A stretch of 64,000 nucleotides of DNA from Flammulina velutipes (lineage: Eukaryota; Basidiomycota; Agaricomycetes; Agaricales; Physalacriaceae), in assembly GCA_011800155.1 (NCBI GenBank), contig CM022375.1, forward strand, positions 1,054,001 to 1,118,000, in the 5' to 3' direction. Shown piece by piece: positions 10,569 through 23,500 of the stretch. Position 1 is the stretch's first letter, and each line of letters begins with the position of its first letter. The notes below the pieces were generated by a model, which saw only the letters and a list, made by a program, of their open reading frames with translations, made no database searches and was not told the DNA's origin. The translations under genes and the position numbers were made by a program.

Positions 10569-13500
10569 ATGCGCCCCAAGAAAGGAAGACGGTCGCCAAA
10601 CCGCTCAAAGAGCAGGAGTGCATCCCCACAGACAGCTGCTCGTACTTCGCCGTCACCTCCAGACCGATCGTTGGCAGTCGTTCCGCGCTCTCAACCGCGC
10701 AGTCACGATGATGAGAAGCCCAAGCTTAGCTTTCGTCGCCTTTTCGGATTCGGGAAGGCTAGCTCTCGTACTAGTGGACAATCTACGGCATCTTCGATGG
10801 AAGGTAAGCTTTTCCATATTGTCATTCTTGTGAGGTGGTAGTTGTGAATGCTTATTCATTTCAGGGATCGCTGAAATAAGCTGGGACGGATTTACTGAGG
10901 CACTCAAAGTGGCGAAGGAGTCTTCAGATTGGAATCCTTTTCTCATGGCGGCGCTCGGAGGCGTCGTAGCAGTTATCGATCTGGGGAAGGTGTGTCATTG
11001 TTTCGATTTGGGTTAGAATACGATAGGCTTACTCGCGTACTTAGCAAGTCAAAGAGAACACGGAGGAGATGGCGACCCTCGTGACTCGAATCGAGAGCCT
11101 GCAGTCGACTTTGGAGATGCGTAGGAACGGTTATAGGCTCGGGGAGAATAGGCTTTCTAGCCACGTCGAGCAATGTGCACGGTATGTGGTGTTCATTGTA
11201 AGTCCCGAAGCACTTTCTCATCTGTCGCAGGACATTTGAGCAAGAGATCGCGAAGCTCAAGAAAATGAAAACACGTGGGAAGATTAGGAGAATCATGCAG
11301 CGCACAAGCGACGCGAACCGTCTCCTTGGCGTTTACAGGTGCATCCCAGACATCCTCAACGATTTGCAGGTAGGTTTAGATTTGGTCAGATACTTCATCG
11401 AAGCTGAATCCGACCCGCAGTATGCCATTGGATTATCCATTGAATACGACACTAGTTTCATTCTCCAGGTAAGCTGCTCATCTACGTCTCTTGAAGGACG
11501 CCGAGCATTGTTTTAGATTATCGCCTTAAAAAACCTGCCCGTCTCAGTGGTGGCATGGTACAACGCAGCTATTGATCACAATACGGTATCCCGACAAGCC
11601 TGCACGAAGGACACCCGCCTTTCCGCCATCAAGCCCATCCTTAGTTGGATATCAGCGCCTGACAGCGCACCCGTATACTGGCTGACGGGGCCGGCTGGTA
11701 TGGGCAAAACCACGATCGCTCAGACGATCTGCCGGTATATCGTCTCGCCAACGGGAGAGTACGAAGACGCTGTGGGGTCGAACGAACTGAAGGAACGACG
11801 CCTTGTCTCATATTTCTGCTCTCGCCAGCTTGATAGCGGGGAGAGCAAGCGACTCGTACCTACACTTTGTCGTCAACTCGCGGGACATTCTTCTTCGTAC
11901 GCCCGAGAGCTCGTCCGTGCCTTGGAGGAGGACTCGAATCTTCCTCATGCCGAACTACCAGCTCAGCTACAGGGTTTGCTGGTTGGTCCCTGGGAGTCGA
12001 GTGTCGCCCATCGGGAGGGCCTACCCTCAAAGATCGTCGTCGTTGATGCATTGGATGAGAACCAAGGCGGGTTCGAGTTTTTGGATCTGCTGCTGGATGC
12101 CGTCGACGGTCATAGGATTGACGGTCTGCGTTTCCTTCTAACTAGTCGAACGGATCCAAACATTGCCAAGCGATGCCAATCATTCCACAAGGACACGGTT
12201 CATCGGTTACAGGACGTTCCTGGAGCAGAGGTTCAACGTGATATCACTTTGTATCTGAATGCCAGCCTGCCGAAGGTGGAGGATCAACTACTTCGTCGTC
12301 TGGCCGATATCGCAGGGGGTCTCTTCATCTACGCTTCTCTTGTCGTAAAGATGACAGGCAGAGCTTCGAGAGCTGACCAGGAGATGATCATTAGGCAGGT
12401 GTTGGACATGACACCATCAGACCTGCTTAACGATTTTTACTCTGAAATTGTCCACGAAGCGATTTACCACGAAAACGAGGCTATCCAACGCAGTCGGCTT
12501 CATGTTTTGCATACTGTTCTATGTAAACATGCACTTTATGATCCCTCCCCCTCAAATGAACTCATCTATCAACTCAGCACTGCACAAGAGGACATTTTCT
12601 CCACCGTACTGGATGGTCTACATGCCGTCATGTATGAGGCGGAGGACGGTTCAATCCTTGCCTACCACACCTCATTCCCCAACTTCATTCTTCGCCCGCC
12701 CTCCTCTTTCAGCTCGTCAGTGTTCTTGAACCCGCTTTGCGATGAGGGGTTACATCATGCCCATTTGACTCGACGCTGCTACGAGATCATGGTTGAGAGG
12801 TTATGCTTCAACATCTGTAACCTCCAGTCATCCTTCACCTTGGACAAGGATATACCAGATCTGCCGAACCGTATCAAAATCAACATTAACCCGGTATTGG
12901 AGTATGCAGTACTGCATTGGATGGACCATCTTGTGATGTCTCGGCCAGATGAAGATAATTTGAGCTCCATTCCACTGTGCAATATTCCTCTCGCTTTCGT
13001 TGACAATCTGTCTCTTTACTGGCTTGAGGTGTTGAATCTCATATTTCAATTTCAATCACTGTATGGCCTCCTGTATGGCACTGATCAGTGGATTTTACAA
13101 GTGAAGTCTTTCTTCCATTAAGTTTTCTTGTATTTATCACCATTTTTTCACAGCACTGTCCCGAGCACAGCGACATCTGGGATGAAATGGAGTGGTTCTA
13201 TTTGGTCTCTGAGAACACACGTCAGCCATCTACACCCCATATCTACATATCACTCCTCAGCTTGTGGAAGCCAGGATCACACATTTCTAGGATGTGGCGG
13301 CCACGTTTCTGTCACCTTCCCAACATTGCCTCAGATGGCCAGAGGAATCATACAAATATCACTCAGATAATGTCCCAGGACTCAAAGGAAACTGACAATG
13401 ATGCACACAGAGATGACAGAAAATTGGTAGGCCTGCCACCACGGGGGTTGGATCCGGGTGACACTGGCTGGGTGTTGTCTGAGGATGGTTATCGAATGAT

Positions 13501-13645
13501 GTGGCTGCCAAATATGGTGAAGCAGTATGGAATCTCCATGAAGGCCTTACAAAAGTATATGCTACTCCCAGAGCTTGACCAGATTTCCTTCAACTTACGG
13601 TACCTTGGCCCAAATTGGGTTAGGATTTATGAATCCCTGCAATGA
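10569..13645 (+). CDS. NACHT-domain protein A, no WD40 repeats
   Basis: Seven exons: 10569-10803, 10865-10989, 11045-11181, 11231-11369, 11421-11468, 11517-13100 and 13154-13645; 919 residues. All introns have GT..AG ends, and phases match those of genes B and C. The N-terminus is short, basic and Ser/Pro-rich. Then comes a helical segment (WDGFTEALKVAKESSDW) like that found N-terminal to agaricomycete NACHT domains. The NACHT P-loop GPAGMGKTT lies near residue 290, with Walker B-like VVDALDE about 110 residues later. The last exon holds the TPHIYISLL linker and the terminal GWVLSEDGYRMMWLP module, joined without WD40 repeats. The start was chosen because all three paralogues begin with M-(R/K)-x-K-(K/I)-G at the same place. 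Expected role: STAND NTPase, possibly in non-self recognition. Confidence 0.85.
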
Positions 13646-13995
13646 CAGTAGTACTCTCGACCAAACTCTTTGACCTGATTGATGAGGAAGATCAGGCCCC
13701 GAAGAAGCGCATCAAGCAATCCCACCATCTTTGCAGATTTTGCGCAAACAATGTAGAAACCCCGGAACGTGCCATGCTAATTTGCACTGGCTCACCACGT
13801 GTTATGGTCTTACGCGATGAATGGCTGTGAAAGCTTTATGCTGAAGCACCCGGTCTTCTCGCATCTGCCTATCAATTATCACCGGCCCTTTTTCTACAGT
13901 GCATTATTTACCACAAAGATTCCCTCTCTCTACGCTCATGAGATCCTCCAGACTTTTTACGCTACACCCTTGGTACGACTTCTCAGTGCTTGACT
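13642..13995 (+). mobile_element. non-LTR retrotransposon 3' remnant (probable)
   Basis: Immediately after the stop of NACHT gene A is a frame with CRFCANNVETPERAMLIC, resembling the cysteine motif near the C-terminus of fungal LINE-type ORF2 proteins. It is followed in another frame by a stretch resembling the tail of those proteins (PALFLQC, then FYATPLVRL). Stops near 13830 and later interrupt it. The family call rests on this motif alone. No 5' part, poly(A) tract or target-site duplication was identified. Confidence 0.55.
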
Positions 13996-14768
13996 GGCTA
14001 ACTCTTCCCACAGAACAAAATTTTTTGTAGTCTCAGTTGGGTCCGATGTTCTACCACCTGAGATACCGTGAGCTCGGCGGCGGGTTGCTCGACAGAGGCG
14101 ATATTGGATGGGTTGGATAGCGTGGGAGATGGGACTCACGTAGTATACAAACCATCATGTAATATCCCTCCGGTGTTCCTGATGGGACCGTGCCATGTAA
14201 TTTCCTTCCTTCCTTCCATGCGGACATGCTCAATGTGATCAACGGGACCAACAACATGGATATCACTGGTAAGGGTAGCACCCTCAATCCCGACGCTGCT
14301 GCCTTTGTTCCCGCTGTGTCTGCTTAGATATGTTAGATTTGTGTTCCGTTCCGGATCACAACAGGTGTATGTAATGATCCCGCACAAGTACATTTTTTTC
14401 GATTACCAGTATATCAATCTTGTTCATATATAGCTTCGGCTTTCTACGCGATTCATTATATGGTTACCAACTTATTTCTGCTATACTCTTTAATACAGGA
14501 CTTTAGTATCTTACAGAACTATGTACTTGATGTAAAGACGAAACTACTCCAAATATTATGTCTTATCTCAGGTGTCTCTAGTTTGAACCACCATGTCCCC
14601 GTACACTGCTTACTACTGTCACACAAGGTCTATTGGCTCCTTCCTATGGACACTCTCATCACACCACCAGTTGCATAGTTTTCTGCATCTCCAATGTTCA
14701 AGTGAACTATCAAGGCATAAATATATAGGTTTCTAGAGAACAAACACTTTCCAAAATACATACAATTA
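13996..14768. other. convergent intergenic region, no gene
   Basis: This lies between the 3' ends of NACHT genes A (+) and B (-). It becomes AT-rich after about 14380. Short frames on both strands show no recognisable domain. Confidence 0.5.
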
Positions 14769-17700
14769 CTACTGGGATGGCGTGTTGACATAGATTCTAG
14801 TCCAACGTGGGCCAAGATACTGTAAGTCAAAGGAAATGTTGTCAAGATGTGGATATAGTATGTAGTCGCTCGCTGAACCCACATCCTTTGGCAGCCACAT
14901 TATCTGACAGCCATCCCCCAACCAAACCCAGCCGTTCTCATCCACCAGCGGCCGTGGCATACCTACCAGGTGCCGTGGTGTACCTACCAGGTGCTGTGGT
15001 GTACCTCCTAGCAGCTGTGGCATGCCCCCTAGCAGTGGTGTGCCATCTATCAACCGTGGCATGTCTACCAGCAGCCGCGGCACCAGCAGTCTTGACATTG
15101 TGCCCGCCAGCCGGGGCGGCATGCGCATTAATTGTCTAAGCGCACGACGGGGCATACCTGTGAAGCCTCCAAAAGCACCAGTGTCTCCTTGTGAGCCCTG
15201 AGACTCCGTCCCAGTGGAATGTGTAGGACTCTCTAGCCTAACATTGGGAATGTGAGGGAAACGTGGCCGCCAGATCCTAGAAATGTGCCCCTCTGGTTTC
15301 CATATGCTGAGAATTGATACATATACATGGGGTGTAGAGACAGAAGGAATTTTCAACCTGTCAAGTGTTTGACAGAATTCCATCATTTCTCTCCAGATGC
15401 TGTTCTGTTCGGGGCAGTACTATTCAGGATGGTGTTGAATTATGGGAAATCTACATGATTGAACTTTTTACCTTTTGTATCCATTCGGCTGGAGACCTCG
15501 AGCCACTGTGCCCAAGAAAAAAATGATCTTGATTTCCGTCAATGAGGGTGAATGCCTCGAACCAGAAGAGAAAGAGGTTGTCTGCAAAGGCGCGAGGGAT
15601 ATTGCTCAGTAGAAGAGATCTCCGAGCCTCGGTGTCATCCTCTGGTCGAGAGGCCATAAGATGGTCCATCCAGTAGATTAATGCATATCGCAATACCGGA
15701 TCGATGTTGGCTTTGATACGGTTCGGCAGATGGGGAATATCCTTGTCCAAGTCGAAGGACGACTCAAGGTTACAGATGTTGAAGTGTAGGCGCTGAGCCA
15801 TGATCTCGTAGCAGCGGCGGGTCAAATGTGCATGATGCGAACCTTTATCGCAAAGGGGGTTAAGGTAGGATAGCGAGTTGAAGGAGGACGGTGGGCGAAG
15901 GATGAAGTCGGAGAAGGAGGCATGGTAGGTAAGAATAGAACCGTCTTTCGCTGTATACATGACTGCGTGTAGGCCTTTTAGCACAGCAGATAGTACATCA
16001 TGAGCTGTCCCGCTGAGCTGACAGATGAGGTCCTTGGGAGTGGTGCGGTCATAGACAAGTGAAACAGTATGAAGGACACGGAGCCGACTTCGCTGAATAT
16101 CCTTGTCCTGATGATGGATCGCTTCGTGGACGATACGGGCGTAAAGATCGTCAAGGAGGTTACTTTGGCCGGAGGAGGTTGCTTCCAGGACCTTGCCAAT
16201 GATTCTTTCTTGTCCACTTTTCTCGGTTCCGCTTGCCATCTTCACAACAGTCGCAGCGTAAATAAACAAATTTCCTGCACGCATCGCCAGATCCCGAAGC
16301 AGTCCTTCCTCCACCTCCGGCAAGCTGGCTTCCAGATACAATGTGATATCATGTTGAACGTCCGCTTTGGAGACTTCCTGTAACCGACAAATTGTGTTAG
16401 TAGGGAATGATTGGCATCGCGCGGCAATCTCTGGATCTGTTCGACTGGTCACGAGGAATCGCAGACCTTTTAACTTATGGTGCTTAACGGCATCCAGTAA
16501 AAGCGTCAAAAATTCGAACCCGCCTTTGTTCTCGTCTAGCGCATCGACGATGATGACGGAGACCGGAAGATCCTTTCGCTGTCGGAGACTGTAGTTCCAC
16601 GGATCAATAAGCATCCTCTTGAACTGGGTGGATAATGCGGCGTGAGCAAGAGTGGAATCCTGTAGCAAGGCGGGGATAAGCTGTTTGGCATATGAGGAGA
16701 AGTGTTCCGCAAGACGTTGACAAAGTGTCGGGACGAGAGTCTTGGATTCTCCGCTATCGAGTTGATAGGAACAGAAGAATGATACGAGCGGCTGTAGCTT
16801 GATTCTGTTTCGCTCGCACTCGCCGTCAACCTCAGTCGCGTCTGCGACGTGTCTGCAGAGTGTTTGCGCAATAGTGGTCTTCCCCACGCCCGCTGGTCCG
16901 GTCAGCCAGTAGACAGGCGGCCAATCGGCTCCGCGTATCCATTCAAGGATTTGACCAACGACCTCGAGGCGTGTTCCCTTCGTGCATGGTTGCCGAGAGA
17001 TGGTGTTACCGACAGCAGCATCGTAAGCGGCTGTTTGCGAAAAAGGTAGTCTGTGCGTTATAACGATCTGTGGACAGTCATTTGTATATTACGCAATAGA
17101 AAAATGAAGGAATGTTACCTGCTTGATTAGATCGACATCGTGCTCCATAGCCAATCCAAAGGCGCACTTCAACCGTGTTCAGTCATTGGCCGGAATGACT
17201 CACAAAGTCCTAACTCACCTGTAAGTCGTTGAGAGTGTCATTGATGCGCCTGTAAGCGCCTAGGAGACGCTCCCCGTCGCTTGTACCTTGCATGATCCGC
17301 CTCAGCAAGCCGTGTGTTTGCATATTCTTGATCTTCTCGAGCTCTTGCTCTAAAGTCCTGCGACGCATGAGTACATCACGTATAGACGAATCATGAGGTC
17401 ACCCACTCTGAACATCTCTCGACATGACCGGAAGCCGTCAGGGGGCCTGGCCGATAAGTATCTATGCGCTTCTGCAAAATTGGCAGCAGGTTCTCGATTC
17501 TGGCAATGATGCTCTCTATCTCCTCTGAGTTCCCTTTGACTTGCTAAGTGTGCGAGTAAGACTCTCGCATCCAGACCCAAACACAAACATTGCCGCACCT
17601 TTCCCAATTCAATAACTGCCACAGCACCTCCGAGCGCTGCCTTGAGAAATGGGTTCCAGTCTGATGACTCCTTCGCGAATCTCAACGCTTCATTGAATCC

Positions 17701-18306
17701 ATCCCAGGTGATTAAGGCGATATCTGAAATACTATGAATCATTCTGTCACCTAATTGTTACTGATAGACACATTCACCTTTGAACGAAGATTCCGTAGGT
17801 TTTACGGGAGGGCATGACGCAGGAGTCGCTGGGAGAGAAAGAGGCGACGCAGTTTTCTCGAGTACAGGTGCGAGAGAGGAGATAACAGTTGGAGATGAGG
17901 GGAGAGAAGTAGCAGGGATCACAGTAGGATGCGACGCCGGCAAGGCAGAAGCCAGGAAATTAGCATTATGGAGTACAGGGGCGGGAGAGGGAAGGTTGGC
18001 TGGAGAAGGGGAAAGCACAGTAGCAGACAATACGGGAGTGCGCGATACAGCAGTCGTTGGCAGAGTAGGAGGCGGCGACGGAGTGTTCTGGCGGTTAGCT
18101 GAAGGACTATGAGCAGTCTTCATCTTCTTCTTGAAGCGCAGAAAGCGTCGGATGCTAAACTTGGCCTTCTGACCAGCGTAACTGAGTGGTTGCGATGGAG
18201 TGGGTGCCAGTGCCGTATCCAGAGATGGTGCCGGAGCAGTTCTCTGTGGGGATATACTCCTGCTCTTCGAGCGATTTGCTAACCGGTTTCCCTTCTTGAG
18301 GCGCAT
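14769..18306 (-). CDS. NACHT-domain protein B, no WD40 repeats, heptad-repeat tail
   Basis: Seven exons on the minus strand: 18306-17778, 17723-17599, 17543-17407, 17357-17219, 17166-17119, 17067-15472 and 15419-14769; 1074 residues. The intron pattern is the same as in gene A. After the start MRLKKGNRLANRSK comes a long Pro/Ser/Ala-rich region of about 150 residues, longer than in A. The WDGFNEALRFAKESSDW helix follows, then the P-loop GPAGVGKTT and Walker B-like IIVDALDE. The last exon has the TPHVYVSIL linker and terminal module GWVWLGDGCQIMWLP. Between them lies an expanded repeat region (14939-15082). An in-frame ATG 18 codons upstream (18360) could start a slightly longer protein, but homology favours 18306. 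Confidence 0.85.
14939..15082 (-). repeat. in-frame 21-bp minisatellite in NACHT gene B
   Basis: Seven units of 21 bp (one shortened to 18) with consensus TACCTACCAGGTGCYGTGGTG on the plus strand encode, on the minus strand, heptapeptides of the type TPQHLVG, TPRHLVG, MPQLLGG and MPRLIDG. The array stays in frame. It sits between the linker and the terminal module, where the WD40 domain lies in the first gene of the window. Confidence 0.85.
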
Positions 18307-20553
18307 TTTCGGCCACAACCAAAGTTTCTGAAGCGACATGGTGGTAGTTGCGGAGGTCAATGTCAGGGCGCCAGATACATGTGCATGGGAAACATGCCAT
18401 CGGTCTGAGCACGAAGGCGTGAAATGAAGTGAAGGAAGCGTTCATCATGTCACCGGCGTCTATTGCAAACAAGTAGCAAGGTACAAATGCACTAGTTCGT
18501 TACTAGTATCCCATGATACGTGCAAAGCTGGGACGTCTATGACGAAGGGGTGGTTGTCGTACTGGTACATTGGTCAAATTGAAGTTCAATATTCTTAAAC
18601 CGAGCAGACGTACCCTTGGCTAACAGCCCGGAGTGACAGATTTCTGAAAAGCACCGGCTTAACACGTTTTCCGTCCATCCGGGGGATGCTTTTCCCCGCC
18701 GCAATAGAGTATGGAGTAAGGGCGAACGCACATCACCTGCGTGACTAAAGAAAGAAAAAATGTAAGTTACTGATCAGAGTCCGAAAGACCTTCTACCGAA
18801 ACCTACCGTATTACCAAAAAAATCTCGGTTACATATATAATCAGCACGAGAGTGACACGATGGATATAGGTTCGACGCGTTTCATGAGCGCCAGTAGTGG
18901 TAGAGGATACCTAGCTATCCGTGACTTTAAGAGAGGAAATATAGGACCCAGTGAGAGAAAAATCGACAGGCGAACTTTCTGGTCGTGGTAGGAAGAAAAG
19001 GTGAGGTAATCGGCATTTTCCGGCCCGAAGCCAACGCAACTTGCCTTCCTGCTACGATGTACTTACCGTCTTTCTTTTCCTCTAACGATAGCAACAAAGG
19101 CCCCTCCCAGTGCTGCTCGTTAAGCTGGTGTACTGTCGCATACACACCAGCAATCTATGTTTTTCTCTCAAACGCCGGTGCGCATCCATCTAGGACGTAT
19201 GCCTTGACGACTAGCATCCCGACGATGTTGCTCATCTGCCCTAATTGACCACTTCAAGCTACAAGCGCCTTGGATGCGGTCTGGATCTATGGTAGACTTG
19301 GTCGACGCGCATTCCTATTTCCTGCGAGTTCTACCACGATATCGTCGTTCAGCACTGGATCGTACGATTTCGCGATGCAATGCTCGCCTTTGGAAAGGAT
19401 ACCATGAGAGGCAAAGGTGGGACGCTCCCGATACGGGTAGAAGGTGCGCTACGTCCGCCTCCATATCTTCAATTGACTGATATCCTGGTTGGTGGATACG
19501 AGCATGGGCGCCATGCAACGTTTGGCAGGTGCGTTCCCCATTCATCTCTATCTACATCATCGGTTAAAAAATATGCAGCGTAGCTTGGGAACCCCTTGTC
19601 TTTGCTCTTCGCTGCGCGTCCCGCCTCCGACCCGCGATAGCCTCTCACCGTCGAAATTCTTTGTCGTCTTGCCATCGTCGACCGGCATTCTGATTCGTCA
19701 GGCCATTTTCTTCCGGCGAGGAGACTGTCAGCTGTACGGAGTGGAACCTGGAGCCGCACTACGGAGCCAAGCCCTATTCAAGTTTACCATGCTCTGGTCG
19801 ATTGTCAGCCATAACAACCCCTTCCAGCCTCCACGAATACGGATCAATACCGCCAATAGAGGTGATACCATGGGCCTGAAGAGGAAGATGCGGGACTCGT
19901 AACACTAGACTATCGTCACTAGATACATACCATCGCAAACCCACCTTTCACCTGTTCGTTCGGACAGGATCCCAAAAGGTACGTTATCTTTTAGAATACG
20001 AGCATATCTCATGCTTTCTACGACTCCTTGAAGGCTATCTCAACCTATTCCCTTCGTCGCCGCTTCGCATATCATCCATCGTTTGGACGGCGCTTGATAA
20101 CGCTGTCACCGAATTAGAAGCACGACACCTCCATCTCGTTGGCCTTTCGACGAAGACATCGCCACCTTAATGTATTGTGGCGAAGAAAAGTATTCTCCAG
20201 ATGAACAAGAACATATGAAGTATGCTCTGCCTTTCGACGTTTGTCACTCCGTGACAGTATGTAGTCAAAGGTTTATGTTGTGATACGTCTGATTGGTCTC
20301 GTATTCCTCTTTGACCAATATACCAGCACTATCGACGTCTGAGTTATGCACGTATCTTTGTTCATTGGCAGTGACAACCCACCTCTATCAACCATGCCTA
20401 TCATTTGCCTGTTTGGATAGACTCCGGTGACATGATGCACACTTCCCAATCATTTGCCATCTTTCCCATGGTCAGCCATGTGGCAGTCGTCCTGGTCTTG
20501 TCATCCATCACCCATCGACATTGCGTCCCCCCAGAAACTTGGTTATGGTAGAA
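18307..20553. other. divergent intergenic region between NACHT genes B and C
   Basis: About 2.2 kb with no intact gene. Short plus-strand frames at 18985-19902 include the relic X piece near 19290 and a fragment with an aromatic-rich end, but they are interrupted. Bases before both NACHT starts share CAGAAACT-TGGT, seen also upstream of gene A. Confidence 0.5.
19270..19340 (+). pseudogene. relic 'X', third partial copy
   Basis: The block GTCGACGCGCATTCCTATTT, followed by CCTGCG, matches the minus strand of relic X copy 2 (9735-9770) at about 24 of 26 positions and encodes VDAHSYFLR against VDADSYFLR. Its position next to NACHT gene starts repeats the arrangement at the other two copies. The rest of the copy is too decayed to delimit. 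Confidence 0.45.
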
Positions 20554-23500
20554 ATGAAGTTCAAGATAGGAAGACGCTCAGGAAGTAGGAGCGCATCCCC
20601 CAAGCAAACTGCGCCTACTTCGCCATCTCCTCCGAACCTGTCGATGTTTACCGCTCCGGGTCATGTACCCAGTGAGGGTGGTATAAAGCGCCTTTTTCGC
20701 TTCTCTAGACCAAAAACCAGCTGTCAGCCAATGGATTCACCTACTCTCCAGCAGATAGGTGCTGGAGTTCCCGTGTCTGCTGCCACTGCACCCTCCAATC
20801 CTACGCCAGCCACTCCTGCTCTTGATATTCCTACATCAGTGACTTCTGCACCAGCGACTCCTACACCCAGCGCTCCCGCGCAAGATCCTCCTCTTACACC
20901 CACATCTCCTCCCTATCCTATAGTGCGTCCACCGTCTCCTGAAACTTCGAGGAAAGGTGAGCGCAAATGTTTATACCTCTGCAACCATGAACTACTAGGC
21001 TCAAATGGATTTGACAGTGTTCTTCGATGAAATCCAAGAAGTTTTCAAACTTGCGAAGGAGTCAACAGATTGGTACCCATTCGCCAAGATAGCCTTCGGA
21101 GGGGCGGGGGCGGTTCTTGATCTGTTAAAGGTGTAGGATGATTACCAATGATACTGAATCATTGAAATGCTTACTTCCGCGCAGAAAACGAGAGCGGATG
21201 AGCAGGAAGCGGAAACCCTTTCATTTCGACTCACGACGCTAGAATTGATTCTGAGCAGGTGGATAAAAGCTGATCTCCTGAGTGCCGTGTGGTGTATCGA
21301 ATCTGTTCGGAAGTGTGTTGAGTAAGCAACTGCTTGGATATAACTAAAAGTAGACTAACAGTGACGCTCAGTACCCTGGAGCAAGAGGGAGCGATTCTTA
21401 AACATATGGAAGCACGTGGTCGATTCAGAAGGACTTTTCAGGCGACCAGCGATGGCGGAGATATCTTGGACGTCTGTCGTCGTATCACAGATTGTTTTGA
21501 AGAGTTACAGGTGACTCTGGAAGGACAGAGATATTTGCTATAGGTATTAATGCCAGTCACAGTGCACCGTCGGATTGTCGCTTGAACACGACGCGAGTAC
21601 AATCTGTCAGGTAAGGCTATATTCTTTGTTCCACCGCGTACGATATAAAAATTTGTCTTTTCAGAGCGTTGCCCTCGAAGAACTGCCTATCTCAGTGACA
21701 GCACCCCACAACGCAGCTATCGATCACACGACGGTATCCCGACAAGCCTGCACGAAGGACACCCGCCTCGCCGTCATCAAGCCCATCCTCAGTTGGGTAG
21801 TATCCGGGCCTGACAGCGCACCCATATACTGGCTGACAGGACCGGCTGGTGTAGGCAAAACCACTATCGCTCAGACAATCTGCATGTACATTGCCTCGCC
21901 CACTGGAGAGCACGACGATGAGGCGAGGTCGCAAGACCTGAGAAAGCGGCGACTTGTTTCATATTTCTGCTCACATCAACTCGATAGTGGGGAGACCAAA
22001 CAACTCGTCCCTACTATTTGTCGACGACTCGCGGAGCACTCCTCGTCGTACGCACGAGAGCTCGTTCGAGCGTTGGAGAGGGACTCGACCTTTCCTCACG
22101 CCGAACTCGGAGACCAGCTGGATGGCTTGCTGGTTAATCCGTGGGAGTTGAGTGTCGCCCAACGGGTGGGTCTACCCTTACCCGTGATTGTCGTCGATGC
22201 ATTGGACGAGAACGAAGGCGGGTTCGAGTTTTTGGATCTGCTACTCAAGGCTGTCAACGACCACAAGCTCGATGGTCTGCGTTTCTTCATAACCAGTCGA
22301 ACAGATCCAGAGATTGCGGCACGATGTCAATCCTTCCTCAAGGATGGAGTCTGTCGGTTGCAGGAAGTCCCAAAGGCGGACGCTCAGCATGACATCACCC
22401 TATATCTGGAGGCCAGCTTGCCGAAGGTGAATGATGAACTGCGTCGCAATCTAGCCACTCGTGCAGGAAATCTATTCATATATGCTTCCACTATCGTGAG
22501 GATGACGAGCAGAACTCGGGCAAGTGAGCAAGAGAGGATCATTATGAAGGTCCTGGACACGACGTCGAGCGGCCATGAAAACCTCCTCGATAACCTCTAC
22601 ACCAGTATCGTTCACGACGCGATTTACCATGACGACGAAAACATCCTACGAGATCGACTCCGTGTTCTGCATACTGTCCTAATCAGAATTCGTAATGACT
22701 CCCATTGGGTACCACCCTCCAAGCATCTCATCCCTCAGCTCAGCGGAACACATGACAATATTCTATCTACCATAGTGGAACGCCTGCACGCTGTCATGTA
22801 TGAAGCGAAAGATGGTTCTATCCTCTCCTATCACACCTCCTTCTCCGACTTCATCCTTCGCCCACCCTCCTCTTTTAACTCGTCAATTTATTTGAACCCG
22901 CTTTGCGATGAAGGGCTACATCATGCACATTTAACCCGCCGCTGCTACGAGATCATGGCTCAGCGTCTACACTTCAACATCTGTAACCTCGAGTCATCCT
23001 TCGACTTGGACAAGGACATACCCGATCTGGAGAGCCGTGTCAAAGCCAACATCGACCCGGTATTGAAATATGCAGTAAGGCACTGGATGGACCATCTTAT
23101 GGCCTCTCGACCCCATGATGAGGATGAGGATGGTGCTTCACGCGCCCGGGCCATCCCACTTCGCAACATCCTTCTTGCTTTTGTAGACAACCTTTTTCTC
23201 TTCTGGCTCGAAGCATCTCATATTTTTTCTGATAATCTCTTTCTGGTTCAAATATTGCGTTCAGATGAGTGGATCAAAAAGGTAAGAACTTATAGCCAGG
23301 TAGATCTCCTGTATTCACATCATCTTGAATAGTACTGCCCCGAGCAGACCGCCGTCTGGGATGAAATAACGGGTTTCTGTCTCTTATTTCACTTCGAGGG
23401 TCTCCGGAGCTCTACCACCCATATCTATATATCAATCCTCAGCTTGTGGATACCAGGATTGCATATTTCTAGGACGTGGCGGCCACGTTTCCCTCACCTT

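Noticed and set aside
16887..16889. Apparent start of NACHT gene B at its P-loop
   Set aside because: This is a GTG inside the P-loop (GPAGVGKTT); upstream exons with matching phases extend the protein to 18306.
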